Below are positions 53,923-63,818 of a stretch of DNA of 64,000 nucleotides, in pieces. The stretch is from Sphingomonas panni (GTDB lineage: Bacteria; Pseudomonadota; Alphaproteobacteria; Sphingomonadales; Sphingomonadaceae). The notes below the pieces were generated by a model. It ran no database searches and had not been told where the DNA came from. It saw nothing but the letters and a program-made list of their open reading frames with translations. Positions within the stretch are counted from its first letter, which is position 1. Each line of letters starts with the position of its first letter. The translations under genes and the position numbers were made by a program. Where the stretch lies: NCBI RefSeq assembly GCF_022664435.1, contig NZ_JAKREU010000002.1, positions 414,555 to 478,554 on the forward strand. Reading direction: 5' to 3'.

Positions 53923-54419
53923 GGATCGGCGTTTACCCCGGCACGTTCGACCCGATCACGCGCGGGCATATGGATATCATCCGGCGGGGCGCGAAGCTGG
54001 TCGACCGGCTGGTGATCGGCGTGACGACCAATCCATCCAAGTCGCCGATGTTCTCGCTCGACGAGCGGCTGGCGATGGTCGAGCGCGAAGTGGCGGGGGT
54101 CGATGGCGACATCCGGGTCGTGGCGTTCGATGCGCTGCTGATGACCTTTGCCGAGCGGCAGGGGGCGAGCGTCATCGTGCGGGGCCTGCGCGCGGTCGCC
54201 GACTTCGAATATGAATATCAGATGGCGGGCATGAACCAGCAGCTGAACGACCGGATCGAAACGGTCTTCCTGATGGCGGACGTCTCCCTGCAGCCGATCG
54301 CGTCGCGACTGGTCAAGGAAATCGCGATGTATGGCGGGTCGATCGCCAAGTTCGTGTCGCCTGCCGTCTGCGAGGAAGTGATCGCGCGGGTCGAGAAGCT
54401 GGGCCGCAAGGGCGACTGA
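53919..54419 (+). CDS. coaD: pantetheine-phosphate adenylyltransferase
   Basis: CoaD adds AMP to 4'-phosphopantetheine, the penultimate step of coenzyme A synthesis. The 166-residue protein has RIGVYPGTFDPITRGHMDIIRRG with the HxGH-like TRGH, VIVRGLRAVADFEYEYQMAGMN, and PIASRLVKEIAMYGG. GTG 53919 overlaps the ispA stop (GTGA). Confidence 0.96.
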   Translation: MRIGVYPGTFDPITRGHMDIIRRGAKLVDRLVIGVTTNPSKSPMFSLDERLAMVEREVAGVDGDIRVVAFDALLMTFAERQGASVIVRGLRAVADFEYEYQMAGMNQQLNDRIETVFLMADVSLQPIASRLVKEIAMYGGSIAKFVSPAVCEEVIARVEKLGRKGD

Positions 54420-54442
54420 CCTTTCCGCTGCGCACGGCGAAC

Positions 54443-54997
54443 TCAGTCGCGTCTGCGCCACCACCAGGTCAGACCGCCCAACAGCAGGATCGCCACCCCG
54501 CCCCCGACCAGCACCTGCCACGACGGCAGCCAGCGGCCGATCACTTCGCTCAGACCGTGGCCGAACCAATAGCCGATCGACACGAAGGTCGTCGCCCATA
54601 GCAACGCCGCCGCCCCGTTCAGCAGCATGAAGCGTGACAAAGGCAGCCGCGTAGTCCCGATCGCGACCGGGCTGACCGTGCGCAGGCCGTAGAGGAAGCG
54701 GAAGGCGAAGACGAATAGCGTCGGGTGCCGCTCGAATGCCGTCAGTGCGCGGGCGAAGGCGGGTTTCGCGCTCCAGCGCCGGACGCGCGGATGATCGCGG
54801 AACCGACGGCCGGCGGCGAAGAACAGCTGATCGGCGATGAACGAACCCAGCGCAGCGGCCAAGATCGCGCCGGCATAGGGCAGCGTACCCCGCTGGACCA
54901 TGATCCCGCCAAGGATCACGACCGTCTCCCCCTCCATGCCGGCACCAAGCAACAATGCGCCCAGGCCATAACGGGCGATCAGCGCCTCGATCGTCAT
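54443..54997 (-). CDS. DedA-family membrane protein
   Basis: The 184-residue membrane protein has the DedA/VTT fold: GMEGETVVILGGIMVQRG, GSFIADQLFFAAGRRFRDHPRV, the FRFLYGLRTVSPVAIGTTRLPLSRFMLLNG motif and a C-terminal helix (VLVGGGVAILLLGGLTWWW). DedA proteins support membrane lipid recycling and homeostasis. ATG 54997 gives the usual start; it is convergent with coaD. Confidence 0.9.
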   Translation of the reverse strand: MTIEALIARYGLGALLLGAGMEGETVVILGGIMVQRGTLPYAGAILAAALGSFIADQLFFAAGRRFRDHPRVRRWSAKPAFARALTAFERHPTLFVFAFRFLYGLRTVSPVAIGTTRLPLSRFMLLNGAAALLWATTFVSIGYWFGHGLSEVIGRWLPSWQVLVGGGVAILLLGGLTWWWRRRD

Positions 54998-55097
54998 GGA
55001 GCGGCATTCTGCATTGCACCATCGTACAGGCAAGCGCCCAACGGTAAAGCCGCACGCGCCCCTTTCTTGGCCGTTGCCAGCGCGCTAGACACCGGAG

Positions 55098-56126
55098 ATG
55101 CTCGCTCCTCCCCTTCCCTCGCGCGCCCGTCCCGGCGCTGTCGCCCGCTGGCTGTGGTGGGTTGCCGCGCTGGTCGTCGCAATGGTCGTGGTCGGTGGGA
55201 TCACCCGGCTGACCGAATCCGGCCTGTCGATCACCGAATGGAAGCCGCTGTCGGGTACGCTGCCGCCGCTGAATGCCGCGCAATGGGAAGCGGAGTTCGC
55301 GAACTATCGCAAGATTCCAGAATATCAGCTGCTGAACCAGGGCATGACGCTGGCGCAGTTCAAGGGCATCTTCTTCTGGGAATATTTTCATCGCCTTCTG
55401 GCACGCTTGGTCGGCGTCGCCTTTGCCGCGCCGCTTGCGTGGTTCTGGGTTCGGGGCGCGATCCCGACAGGGTATAAGGGACGCTTGCTCGCGGTGCTGG
55501 CGCTGGGCGGGTTGCAGGGGGCGATTGGCTGGTGGATGGTCGCGTCGGGCCTGTCGGTCAGGACTGACGTATCGCATATCCGCCTGTCGGTGCATCTGCT
55601 CAACGCGCTGCTGATCCTTGCCGGCACGGTGTGGACTGCGCTGGACCTGCGCGAACTGGCGGCGAATGGCTATGCCCGGCCGGCGCGGATGACGCCGATC
55701 GGCTTCGCTGCGCTGCTGGCACTCTTCGTCCAGTTGCTGTTCGGCGCATGGGTCGCCGGGCTGAACGCCGGACTCGTCACCGATCAGTGGCCGCTGATGA
55801 ACGGCCGTTTCTTCCCGGCGGACGAATGGGCGTTGCGCGCGCCGCTCGATGCGATCGTCAACGACCCCTATGTCGTCCACTTCATCCACCGCTGGTGGGC
55901 GTGGGTTGCCGTCGCCGCACTGATCCTGCTCGCCCGCGCGGCCAAGCGTGCCGGTCATCCCAAGGTCGCCCGCGCGATTCACATCACCTTCGGCATCCAG
56001 ATCCTGCTGGGTATTAGCACGGTGATGAGCGGCGTGCGGATCGAGGTGGCCGCGCTGCACCAGCTGGTCGGCGCGCTGTTGGTGATCGCGGCAACATGGG
56101 GCGCACACGCCACCGGCCGTCGATGA
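55098..56126 (+). CDS. ctaA: heme A synthase, CtaA/COX15 type
   Basis: CtaA oxidises heme O to heme A for aa3-type cytochrome oxidases. The 342-residue protein has eight membrane helices and the family motifs [56 protein letters not shown] and [11 protein letters not shown], with axial heme His residues in the helices. Its stop overlaps the next gene (ATGA). Confidence 0.95.
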   Translation: MLAPPLPSRARPGAVARWLWWVAALVVAMVVVGGITRLTESGLSITEWKPLSGTLPPLNAAQWEAEFANYRKIPEYQLLNQGMTLAQFKGIFFWEYFHRLLARLVGVAFAAPLAWFWVRGAIPTGYKGRLLAVLALGGLQGAIGWWMVASGLSVRTDVSHIRLSVHLLNALLILAGTVWTALDLRELAANGYARPARMTPIGFAALLALFVQLLFGAWVAGLNAGLVTDQWPLMNGRFFPADEWALRAPLDAIVNDPYVVHFIHRWWAWVAVAALILLARAAKRAGHPKVARAIHITFGIQILLGISTVMSGVRIEVAALHQLVGALLVIAATWGAHATGRR

Positions 56127-56914
56127 TCGCGCTGCCCCCGCCCGCCATCTCGGAGGCAGTGACAACGGGCTTCGCGCCGGTGCTCGACACTGCCTATCGC
56201 TATCATATCGAACAGGAACGCGACGAAGCGGGCGTCGTTCGCCGCTATGCGACCGACCGAACCGTCCGCTTTCGTCGGACACCGACGGGCCTGACCGCGG
56301 AGATGACGATCGATTCGGTCGCGGGTGGACTGTCCGACGGTCCCGGCGCGATGTTCGAACGCGCCTTCGCCACGCTGCTCGGCCAACCGATCGTCTATCG
56401 GCTGTCGGCTCGGGGAGACGTGATCGACGTAATGGACCGCGCAGTCCTCTGGGCGAAGTTGATCGATGCCGTCTCGGCGCAAAGCAAGGGCGACCCGGCG
56501 CGCACGGCGATGCTGCAAAAGCTGACCGCGCCGCTGCGCACCCTGCCGGAACAGCAGCAGGTGGCGATGCTCGGTTCGATGCTCTCTACCCTCCTCGCCC
56601 CCGACGTTGTACGCCGCGGCGTCATCCCGCAACGAGACATCCGCCAGCAGGGAAAGCCGCCCTTCGACGGCGGATCGGACGTGACCGGAACCGAGCGCAT
56701 TCATGCCGAAGGAACCGCGCTCGTCGAAGAACAGCGCCTGTCGGGCGCGGTCGTGGCGCGCGGGGGCGCGGTGAGTGGTCGACGCATCAGCTTGGTCACG
56801 CGGCGCGTCGACGGACGAAGCGGTATGATCCTCGCCCAGCAGACCGTCGTCCGCATCGAAAGCGGGTTGGCAATGTCCACCGCCACCACACGGATCAGCC
56901 AGCGCGAGCCATAG
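56123..56914 (+). CDS. hypothetical protein downstream of ctaA, 263 aa
   Basis: The 263-residue protein ([37 protein letters not shown]...) looks like a beta-rich domain ([22 protein letters not shown]) with a helical centre. There is no signal peptide. It starts inside the ctaA stop, so it is cotranscribed with it. I do not recognise a family; a link to oxidase biogenesis is possible by position only. Confidence 0.7.
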   Translation: MIALPPPAISEAVTTGFAPVLDTAYRYHIEQERDEAGVVRRYATDRTVRFRRTPTGLTAEMTIDSVAGGLSDGPGAMFERAFATLLGQPIVYRLSARGDVIDVMDRAVLWAKLIDAVSAQSKGDPARTAMLQKLTAPLRTLPEQQQVAMLGSMLSTLLAPDVVRRGVIPQRDIRQQGKPPFDGGSDVTGTERIHAEGTALVEEQRLSGAVVARGGAVSGRRISLVTRRVDGRSGMILAQQTVVRIESGLAMSTATTRISQREP

Positions 56915-56950
56915 GGTATCCCAATACCCGTCAGCAAAGCCGCACTTTGC

Positions 56951-56979
56951 TTGACTTTCTACGGCCGCGCGGGCAATTG
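56951..56979 (+). promoter_or_regulatory. possible promoter for rplM-rpsI
   Basis: TTGACT at 56951 fits a -35 element, with a weak CAATTG at about the right -10 distance. Ribosomal protein promoters often lie here, but the -10 match is poor. Confidence 0.3.
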
Positions 56980-57042
56980 CCCGGCGTTCGCACCGCTCCG
57001 GTTCGGGGCGGGCGCGTGTTAACTCCGAAAGGTCCAACGCCC

Positions 57043-57522
57043 ATGAAGGCGCTCATGAAGACCACCAAGTCGGCCAAGCCGCACGAGGTGGAAAAGAAGT
57101 GGCATATCGTCGATGCCGACGGCCTGGTGGTCGGTCGCGCGGCGACGATCATCGCCAACGTGCTGCGCGGCAAGCACAAGACGTCGTTCACCCCGCACGT
57201 CGATTGCGGTGACAACGTCGTCGTCATCAATGCCGACAAGATCCGCTTCACCTCGAACAAGGCGAAGACGAAGACCTATTACAAGCACACCGGCTATGCC
57301 GGCGGCATCAAGGCGATCACCGCCGAGAAGGTCCTTGAAGGCCGTTTCCCCGAGCGCGTCCTCGAAAAGGCCGTCGAGCGGATGATCCCGCGTGGTCCGC
57401 TGGGCCGTCAGCAGATGCGCAACCTGCGCATCTTCAAGGGTGCCGAGCATCCGCATGAAGCGCAGAACCCCGAGGTTCTCGACATCGCGGGTATGAACCG
57501 CAAGAACAAGGTGGGCGCATAA
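57043..57522 (+). CDS. rplM: 50S ribosomal protein L13
   Basis: The 159-residue protein shows the L13 core: [51 protein letters not shown] (read in parts), [12 protein letters not shown], and [30 protein letters not shown] 57043 has GAAAGG upstream; ATG 57055 is a second option. It overlaps rpsI by one base. Confidence 0.96.
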   Translation: MKALMKTTKSAKPHEVEKKWHIVDADGLVVGRAATIIANVLRGKHKTSFTPHVDCGDNVVVINADKIRFTSNKAKTKTYYKHTGYAGGIKAITAEKVLEGRFPERVLEKAVERMIPRGPLGRQQMRNLRIFKGAEHPHEAQNPEVLDIAGMNRKNKVGA

Positions 57523-58082
57523 TGTCCGACAACCGCCAGTCCCTTTCCGACCTCGCGAACCTGACCGGTCAGCAGGCACCGGCCGCCGCCGCACCGCAGG
57601 CGTCGGCGCCGCAGGCCGATGGCGCGGAAGCGCCCGCCGCTCCGGTCGAAGCACCGCGTCCGACCACCCCGCTGCGTGCGCAGGAAATCGACCAGTATGG
57701 TCGCGCCTATGCCACCGGCCGCCGCAAGGACGCCGTTGCGCGCGTCTGGCTGAAGCCGGGTTCGGGCAAGATCACGATCAATGGTCGTGACCAGGAAGTG
57801 TATTTCGCACGTCCGACGCTGCGTCTCGTCATCAACCAGCCGTTCGGCGTCGCCGACCGCAATGGTCAGTATGACGTGATCTGCACCGTCAAGGGCGGTG
57901 GCCTGTCGGGTCAGGCCGGCGCGGTCAAGCATGGCATCAGCCAGGCACTGACCCGCTACGAGCCGATCCTGCGCGCGCCGGTCAAGGCCGCCGGGTTCCT
58001 GACCCGCGACAGCCGCGCCGTCGAGCGTAAGAAGTACGGCAAGGCGAAGGCCCGCCGCAGCTTCCAGTTCTCGAAGCGCTAA
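57522..58082 (+). CDS. rpsI: 30S ribosomal protein S9 with Ala/Pro-rich N-terminal extension
   Basis: The C-terminal ~130 residues are S9: [62 protein letters not shown] and [17 protein letters not shown]. The 186-residue length exceeds a typical S9 (about 130) by an Ala/Pro/Gln-rich N-terminus ([28 protein letters not shown]), as in other sphingomonads. The stop is followed by a terminator. Confidence 0.95.
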   Translation: MSDNRQSLSDLANLTGQQAPAAAAPQASAPQADGAEAPAAPVEAPRPTTPLRAQEIDQYGRAYATGRRKDAVARVWLKPGSGKITINGRDQEVYFARPTLRLVINQPFGVADRNGQYDVICTVKGGGLSGQAGAVKHGISQALTRYEPILRAPVKAAGFLTRDSRAVERKKYGKAKARRSFQFSKR

Positions 58083-58144
58083 GTCGCACGGGCACGCGCG
58101 GGAGCCGAAAAAGTTCCCGTTTGCGGCCAGTCGCGGTCGATTTG

Positions 58145-58173
58145 GGGCGGTCCGGTATCGGGCCGCCCTTTTC
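58145..58173 (+). terminator. terminator after rpsI
   Basis: GGGCGGTCCG (58145-58154) pairs with CGGGCCGCCC (58159-58168) around GTAT, with one wobble, followed by TTTT. A good intrinsic terminator. Confidence 0.85.
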
Positions 58174-58237
58174 GTTCGTACCGTAAGGGTATAGCGAGAG
58201 CCGGTCCGCGCGCTGGCGGAGCTATTCAAGAGACGCC

Positions 58238-58987
58238 ATGACCTCGCGTGCCAAGACTTCGCTGCTGCCGCTCGCCGATTCGGACCTGTGGCCCGACGAA
58301 CTGCGCCGCAGCCTGTCGGACAAGCTGTTCACCATCGCGTTCGGCGCGATCCAGTGGCCCTGGCTGCTGCGCAGCCTGTCGGGCGGCAAGAAGGCGGATA
58401 AGGCGCGGTTGATGGCCGATCTGGGCCTAGCTCCCGACGCCCTGCCGAACCTCGGCAGCTGGAAGGCCGATACCGGCTATCTGTCGCTGATCGTCGAGCG
58501 CATCGCGGCCAGCCGCCCGCAAACGGTGGTCGAACTGGGCACCGGCGCATCGAGCCTCGTCACCGGCGCGGCGCTGGCCAAGCATGGCGGCGGACAGCTC
58601 ATCAGCTTCGACCAGCATGCAGGGTTCGTCGATGCGACGCGCGAATGGCTGGCCGAACATGGCATCGCCGCCGACCTGCGCGCCGCGCCGCTGGTGGCCG
58701 CACCGGGCGACTGGCCGGGCGTATGGTATGATATCGATGCGCTGCCCGATCAGGTCGACCTGCTGCTGATCGACGGGCCGCCCTGGACGATCCACCCCTA
58801 TGTCCGCGGCGCTGCCGAGACGCTGTTCGATCGCCTGCCGGTCGGTGGGGTCGTGATGCTCGACGATGGCGCTCGCCCAGGCGAACGGGTCGTCGCGCAG
58901 CGCTGGCGGCGGCGCTGGCCGAACTTCCGCTTCGAACTGGTCAATCGCGGAACCAAGGGCACGTTGATCGGGCAGCGGCTGTCCTAG
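58238..58987 (+). CDS. SAM-dependent methyltransferase-like protein
   Basis: The 249-residue protein has a class I methyltransferase core: TVVELGTGASSLVTGAALA (motif I), a catalytic-like VDLLLIDGPPWTIHP and a beta-strand end GGVVMLDDGARPGERVVAQRWRRRWP. The preceding N-terminus is helical. It resembles the class I methyltransferases of unknown substrate (methyltransf_24-like). It follows the rpsI terminator as an independent gene. Confidence 0.8.
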   Translation: MTSRAKTSLLPLADSDLWPDELRRSLSDKLFTIAFGAIQWPWLLRSLSGGKKADKARLMADLGLAPDALPNLGSWKADTGYLSLIVERIAASRPQTVVELGTGASSLVTGAALAKHGGGQLISFDQHAGFVDATREWLAEHGIAADLRAAPLVAAPGDWPGVWYDIDALPDQVDLLLIDGPPWTIHPYVRGAAETLFDRLPVGGVVMLDDGARPGERVVAQRWRRRWPNFRFELVNRGTKGTLIGQRLS

Positions 58988-59088
58988 GCGCCGGCCGGTT
59001 TCGGCTGCCCACGGCGTCGTGCAGGGGGCAGGCAAAGAGCCGGGTGCGATCGTAGCAACCTCACCGGTCGCTTCCATCTGATCGGAAC

Positions 59089-59115
59089 CGTCGCCCCAGC
59101 GTAGCTGGGATGACG
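59089..59115. repeat. REP-like imperfect palindrome
   Basis: CGTCGCCCCAGC (59089-59100), GTA, GCTGGGATGACG (59104-59115) is an imperfect palindrome of the kind seen as short interspersed repeats in sphingomonad genomes. It sits in the gap between the methyltransferase-like and metallophosphoesterase genes. Confidence 0.5.
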
Positions 59116-59177
59116 CTCGCTTCGAAGTGGCCGGATCGAACTTGGCCAGCACGGCCGCAGGTTGTGCGGCTGCGCTT

Positions 59178-59936
59178 TCAAGCCACGACGCTGACCGGTT
59201 CGTCCTCAGCGCCCATCTTGCGCGCGATCGTTTCGAACTGGCCGCCGTCTATCCGTATCTCGTTGAACGACGGCGGGTCGGCGCGGGTACGGGTCGACAG
59301 CGTCCCGGCGCCGATCATCCGCAACCGTCCGGCGGCGGTGCGATAGGGAATGTCGAACGGGTCATGAACATGGCCCGACAGCACGGCATGGGCACCGGCC
59401 GACACGACGGCATCCAGCGCGACCATCCCGCCATGCGTTTCCCCGCTCGACTTCGTGCCGACATCGATCAGCGGGTGATGCGCGGCGATGAAGATCAGCC
59501 GGTCCTGGGGCACCTGCCGGATCAGGTCGAGCGTCCGCGCCAGCGCCTTGTCGCCGACATAGCCCTTCGACCAGTCCCAGCGGAACTGGAAACGGGCGGT
59601 GGTCTTGAGCGGCACGATCGCGACGCCGTCGATCTCCAGCGGACGTTCGATCATCCGCTCCAGACGCTTGTAGCGCTTGTACGGCCGCACGAACCGCGCG
59701 AAGAGATTGTAGAGCGGCAGGTCGTGGTTGCCGACCTCGACGGTCACCGGGCGGCCAAGGCTTTCGAGCCATTCCGCCGCCGCCTCGAACTCCGCCGTAC
59801 GAGCGCGCATGGTCAGGTCGCCGGTCATGATGATCGCGTCGGGCTGCTCGCGGCGCACCGCTTCGCCGAACCACGCGATCGCCGCCTTGTCCTCCGCCCC
59901 GAAATGAACGTCGCTGACATGGAACAGGCGGATCAT
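59178..59936 (-). CDS. metallophosphoesterase (calcineurin-like)
   Basis: The 252-residue protein has the phosphoesterase motifs RLFHVSDVHFGAED (D-x-H), IIMTGDLTMRA (G-D), EVGNHDLPLYN (G-N-H-D), FIAAHHPLIDVG and AVLSGHVHDPFDIPYR (G-H-x-H), giving a di-metal centre. It is of the Icc/3',5'-cAMP phosphodiesterase type, but substrate is not certain. Confidence 0.92.
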   Translation of the reverse strand: MIRLFHVSDVHFGAEDKAAIAWFGEAVRREQPDAIIMTGDLTMRARTAEFEAAAEWLESLGRPVTVEVGNHDLPLYNLFARFVRPYKRYKRLERMIERPLEIDGVAIVPLKTTARFQFRWDWSKGYVGDKALARTLDLIRQVPQDRLIFIAAHHPLIDVGTKSSGETHGGMVALDAVVSAGAHAVLSGHVHDPFDIPYRTAAGRLRMIGAGTLSTRTRADPPSFNEIRIDGGQFETIARKMGAEDEPVSVVA

Positions 59937-59981
59937 CAGGCACTCCCGGCTATGGACTAACCGGCCAACGCACGAAGCGGA

Positions 59982-61178
59982 TCAGCGCTCCGACCGGATC
60001 GCCAATGCCGTGCCGCCGCCAAGCGCCGCGACCAGTGCCAGCGCGACGAACACTGCGCCCAGCCCCGCCCCTGCGGGCACCAGCGCGGCCAGCAGCGGCG
60101 GCACGCACGCCGGTAGGGTGTTGGTCAGGTTCAGCACCGCAAGGTCGCGCCCACGCGTCTCGGGCGAGGGCAGCATCTGCATCGCCAGCGCCGAATGCAG
60201 CGCCAGGAACACCGACAGCCCGGTCTGCGCCACGCCATAGCCGATGACCGCGCCGACAAAGCCCGGCGATACCGCCATGCCGATCAGCCCGGCGATCACC
60301 AGCAACGTCGCACCGCCGAGAAACGGCTTGCGTCCGCCCAGCCGGTCGGACCAGCGCCCGGCGACGATCGTCGCGACCACGACGACGGCGGTGACGACCG
60401 CCATCGCCTGAGCGACCGGCCCCGCCGGGTCACCCGTTCCCCGCCAGCGGTCGGCGAAATGAAAAAAGGCATAGGCGGTCAGCCCGTTGCCCGCGACCTG
60501 CATGGCCAGTCGCGCGACCCACGCCCGGACCAGATCGCCACGCACGACTGCCATCGGCGCGGCTTGGGCGGGGCGGGTCTGGTTCCCCGCCCCCCGTTCG
60601 CGGGCGAACAGCAGGAACGGTCCGATCATCACCGCCGCCAGCGCGACATTCGCCGCAAAGCGCGCGCCCTCCGTCGGGAACATCGGCGCAGTGACGGCAG
60701 CAGCGGACAACATGCCGATCGGGTGCGAGATGCCGAGCAGGCCCGACACCCGCCCCTTGGCCGCGTCGGGCACCTCGTCGGCCATCACGGCGACCATCGG
60801 CGCAAACATCAGGTTCAGCGCGACCTGCCACAGCGCAATCGCGATCAGCAGCGCGTTGCGATCCCCGGCGCGATGGATCGCCACGAACGCCAGCGCCAGC
60901 AGGACCAGCCCGACCGCGATCGGCAGGCGCCGGCTCTGGCTGCGCCGCCAGTGCAGGTCGCTAAGCCAGCCAGCGGCGATGTTGGCGACGCTGGCGACCA
61001 CTGCCCCGCCCAGCACCGCCCATCCGAGCAGGGTGACGCGGTTCGCCGGATCGATCGCGGATACCTTCACCTGCAACAGGATCGACACGAACGGCATGAA
61101 CGCGACGAACAGCCCGCAATAGGCCAGGGTGTAGAGGGGTACGAAACCGCGCGCAGGCGCGGCGGACGGCGAGGTCAA
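59982..61178 (-). CDS. MFS transporter
   Basis: The 398-residue protein has about twelve membrane segments and MFS-type cytoplasmic loops (GWLSDLHWRRSQSRRLPIAVG, GRWSDRLGGRKPFLGG) with the charged motif A-like GRWSDRLGGRK. The substrate is unknown. The frame starts at TTG 61178, overlapping the stop of the LOV kinase (TTGA), so the kinase and transporter are cotranslated. A later start would cut the first membrane helix. Confidence 0.85.
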   Translation of the reverse strand: MTSPSAAPARGFVPLYTLAYCGLFVAFMPFVSILLQVKVSAIDPANRVTLLGWAVLGGAVVASVANIAAGWLSDLHWRRSQSRRLPIAVGLVLLALAFVAIHRAGDRNALLIAIALWQVALNLMFAPMVAVMADEVPDAAKGRVSGLLGISHPIGMLSAAAVTAPMFPTEGARFAANVALAAVMIGPFLLFARERGAGNQTRPAQAAPMAVVRGDLVRAWVARLAMQVAGNGLTAYAFFHFADRWRGTGDPAGPVAQAMAVVTAVVVVATIVAGRWSDRLGGRKPFLGGATLLVIAGLIGMAVSPGFVGAVIGYGVAQTGLSVFLALHSALAMQMLPSPETRGRDLAVLNLTNTLPACVPPLLAALVPAGAGLGAVFVALALVAALGGGTALAIRSER

Positions 61179-63763
61179 CGTCCCGCCACGCGACGCAGCG
61201 CGGCGATCAACTTACCGATGGTATAGGGTTTGTGCAACAGGTCGAAGCCCATCGTGCCGTGCCGGACGATAACGTCGCTATACCCGCTGGTCAGCAGCAC
61301 CGGCAGGCCGGGATGCTTCTTCCGCAGCCGCGCCGCCAGTTCGACCCCGTCGATCCCCGGCATCATCACATCGGAAAAGACGATGTCGAACCCCTCGGGC
61401 TGCTCCGCGAGCAGCTTGAGCGCCGCCTGTCCGTCCGCGACATGGGCCGGCACGAACCCCTGCGCCTCCAGCGCATGGGTCGTGGTGGTGCCGACTGCGA
61501 CATTATCCTCGACGACCAGTACCCGCAGCCCGTCACCGGCGAGCGGGCCGGATGGCTGCCGGACCGGTGCGCTTGGCCGGTCCGGGGTCGTGACCCGCGG
61601 CAGGTACAGCGCGAATTCGGTATCGCCCGCCACGCTGCGCGCGCGGACCTCCCCGCCCGATTGCTTGGCGAAACCGAAGACCTGGCTAAGGCCCAGACCG
61701 GTCCCCTTGCCCAGTTCCTTGGTCGTGAAAAAGGGTTCGAAGATACGGCTCAGCGTTTCGTCATCGATGCCGCTGCCCGTATCGCCGACGGTGATGACCA
61801 CGAACTGCCCCGGTTGCGCCGCGACGCCGGGGCCGGCGGGAATGCCGTCGACCCGGTCGACCGACAGGGTCAGCCGCCCCTCGCCCTGCATCGCGTCGCG
61901 GGCGTTGGCGGCGAAGTTGACGATCGCGGTATCGAACTGGTTGGGGTCGGCATCGACGAACGCAGGCGCTTCGCACGGGCGGATCGCAACCTCGATCCGC
62001 GATCCGGCCAGCGTACGCACGATATCGCCGAGCGCGCCGACCGCCTCGTTCACGTCGAACACCGCCGGCTGCAGGGCGGAGCGGCGGGCGAAGGCCAGCA
62101 GCTGCCCGGTCAGCTTCGCGGCGCGATCGACGGTATCGCTGATCGCGGACAGGTAGCGTTCGCGCCGATCCTCGCTCAGCGTCGGCTGACGCAGAAGGTC
62201 GACCGAGGAACGGACGATGGTCAGGAGGTTGTTGAAGTCGTGGGCGACACCACCGGTCAGCTGGCCGATGGCCTCCATCTTCTGGCTCTGGCGGAGCGCA
62301 TCCTGCGCGGTCACCAGCGCCTTGGTCCGGTCGACGACCTGTTCCTCCAGCGATTCGGCCAGCGCCGCCAGTTCGCGTTCGGCCCGGCGGCGTTCGGTCG
62401 CGGCACGGGTACGCTCGGCGACTTCGCGCACGAACGCGATTTCATCATCGCGCCATGCGCGCGGCTCACCCTGGTTGGTGTAGATCAGCGCGACCAGTCC
62501 GCCCAGTTCGGTCAGCGGCATGTTAATGAACGACCGGGCGTTGATCGCCTCCAGTTGCGCAGCGCTATCGGCCGTGCGCGGATCGGTCCGCGCATCCTCG
62601 ACGATTGCTGTCTCTCCGCGCTTCAGGTCGTCGATATAGCTGCCATAGTCGCGAAAGTTCAGTACGCCGGCAAGGCTGTCGACGCCCGGCGCGTTCCAGT
62701 CGCGTTCGATGATGATGGTTTCGGCCGCGCGATCGACGACGCCATAGCCCACGCGGTCGACGCCCAGCGCCTCACCGATGATCCGCGCCGCCGCCACGCT
62801 CATATCGACCGGATCGTCGAGCAGGCGAAGCGCGTCGTTCAGCTCGGCCATGGCAGAGCGCATCCGCTCCAGCCGCTTGTAGACCGTGACGTCGATCGAC
62901 ACCCCGGTCAGGCGCACGACCGCGCCATCGGCATCGAGCGTCGGCTGGCCGCGACTGGCGATCCAGCGGATCTCGCCATCGGCGGGACGGATGCGAACCT
63001 CGATCTCCAGCGGTTCGCCGGCGAAGCACGCCTCGATCGCCGCTACCGCCTCCGCGCGGTCGTCGGGGTGGAGGATCGCCGAAATCTCGGCGGGGGACGG
63101 CGGATAATCGGCATCGAAGCCGAAATTGGTGCGGCAGATGGCTGACATGGTCAGCTGCCGCGTCGCCCGATCGAACGACCAGGTGCCGAACCGCCCGGCC
63201 TCCAGCGCGAACAGCATTTCGCGTTCGCGCTCTTCCTGTTCGCGGAACCGGCCGGCCAGCTCGGCGAGCAGCGCGGCATTGCTCGACTCCAGCCCCTCCA
63301 ACCGGGCGCGCTCGTGGGTCACGTCGAGCTGGCTGGCGAAGAAATAGGCGAGTTGGCCATCGGCGTCATGCACCGGGGCGAGGAGCAGGCGGTTCCAGAA
63401 CCAGCTGCCATCGGCGCGATAGTTGCGGATGTCGATCTCGATCGACTGCACCGCCGCCACCGCGTCGCGAATCTGCGCGACCGTGGCCGGATCGGTATCC
63501 TCCCCCTGCAGGAACCGACAGTTGCGCCCGACGATGAAGTCGCGATCGTAACCGGTCATGCGACAGAAGGCGTCGTTGACGAACACCACCGGGTTGTCGG
63601 GCAGCCGGGGATTGGTGATGAGCATCGGCATCCGCGTCGCGCGAACCGCGGCGACGAACGGGTCGGTCCCGCCATCTGCCCCGGCGATCTCCAGCGCAAT
63701 GCGGCGGTCGTCGCTGGCCGCCTGTCCGCTCGTGTCGCCGCCCTGTTCCACGTCGCCTCGCAT
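61175..63763 (-). CDS. LOV-PAS-GAF hybrid histidine kinase (HWE/HATPase plus REC)
   Basis: In order: a LOV/PAS domain with the flavin-binding GRNCRFLQ motif (Cys82, forming the photo-adduct), a PAS_3 domain ([29 protein letters not shown]), a GAF domain, a coiled coil, a HisKA segment [22 protein letters not shown] (His508), an ATPase with [20 protein letters not shown] and [21 protein letters not shown], and a C-terminal receiver ([34 protein letters not shown]). It is a blue-light-responsive hybrid kinase, probably cytoplasmic. ATG 63763 is used; upstream Met codons lack support. No diguanylate or DNA-binding output is attached. Confidence 0.92.
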   Translation of the reverse strand: MRGDVEQGGDTSGQAASDDRRIALEIAGADGGTDPFVAAVRATRMPMLITNPRLPDNPVVFVNDAFCRMTGYDRDFIVGRNCRFLQGEDTDPATVAQIRDAVAAVQSIEIDIRNYRADGSWFWNRLLLAPVHDADGQLAYFFASQLDVTHERARLEGLESSNAALLAELAGRFREQEEREREMLFALEAGRFGTWSFDRATRQLTMSAICRTNFGFDADYPPSPAEISAILHPDDRAEAVAAIEACFAGEPLEIEVRIRPADGEIRWIASRGQPTLDADGAVVRLTGVSIDVTVYKRLERMRSAMAELNDALRLLDDPVDMSVAAARIIGEALGVDRVGYGVVDRAAETIIIERDWNAPGVDSLAGVLNFRDYGSYIDDLKRGETAIVEDARTDPRTADSAAQLEAINARSFINMPLTELGGLVALIYTNQGEPRAWRDDEIAFVREVAERTRAATERRRAERELAALAESLEEQVVDRTKALVTAQDALRQSQKMEAIGQLTGGVAHDFNNLLTIVRSSVDLLRQPTLSEDRRERYLSAISDTVDRAAKLTGQLLAFARRSALQPAVFDVNEAVGALGDIVRTLAGSRIEVAIRPCEAPAFVDADPNQFDTAIVNFAANARDAMQGEGRLTLSVDRVDGIPAGPGVAAQPGQFVVITVGDTGSGIDDETLSRIFEPFFTTKELGKGTGLGLSQVFGFAKQSGGEVRARSVAGDTEFALYLPRVTTPDRPSAPVRQPSGPLAGDGLRVLVVEDNVAVGTTTTHALEAQGFVPAHVADGQAALKLLAEQPEGFDIVFSDVMMPGIDGVELAARLRKKHPGLPVLLTSGYSDVIVRHGTMGFDLLHKPYTIGKLIAALRRVAGR

Positions 63764-63818
63764 CCATGACGGAACGTGGTGCCTGCGTGGCCGTTCCCCC
63801 GGCCCCGCTATGCTAGGA

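Noticed and set aside
53898..56282. Minus-strand frame of 794 codons opposite coaD, dedA region and ctaA
   Set aside because: It covers coaD and ctaA on the other strand and has no family motifs, so it is an antisense shadow.
61232..63145. Plus-strand 637-codon frame opposite the LOV kinase
   Set aside because: Antisense to a clear multi-domain kinase; composition biased and without motifs.
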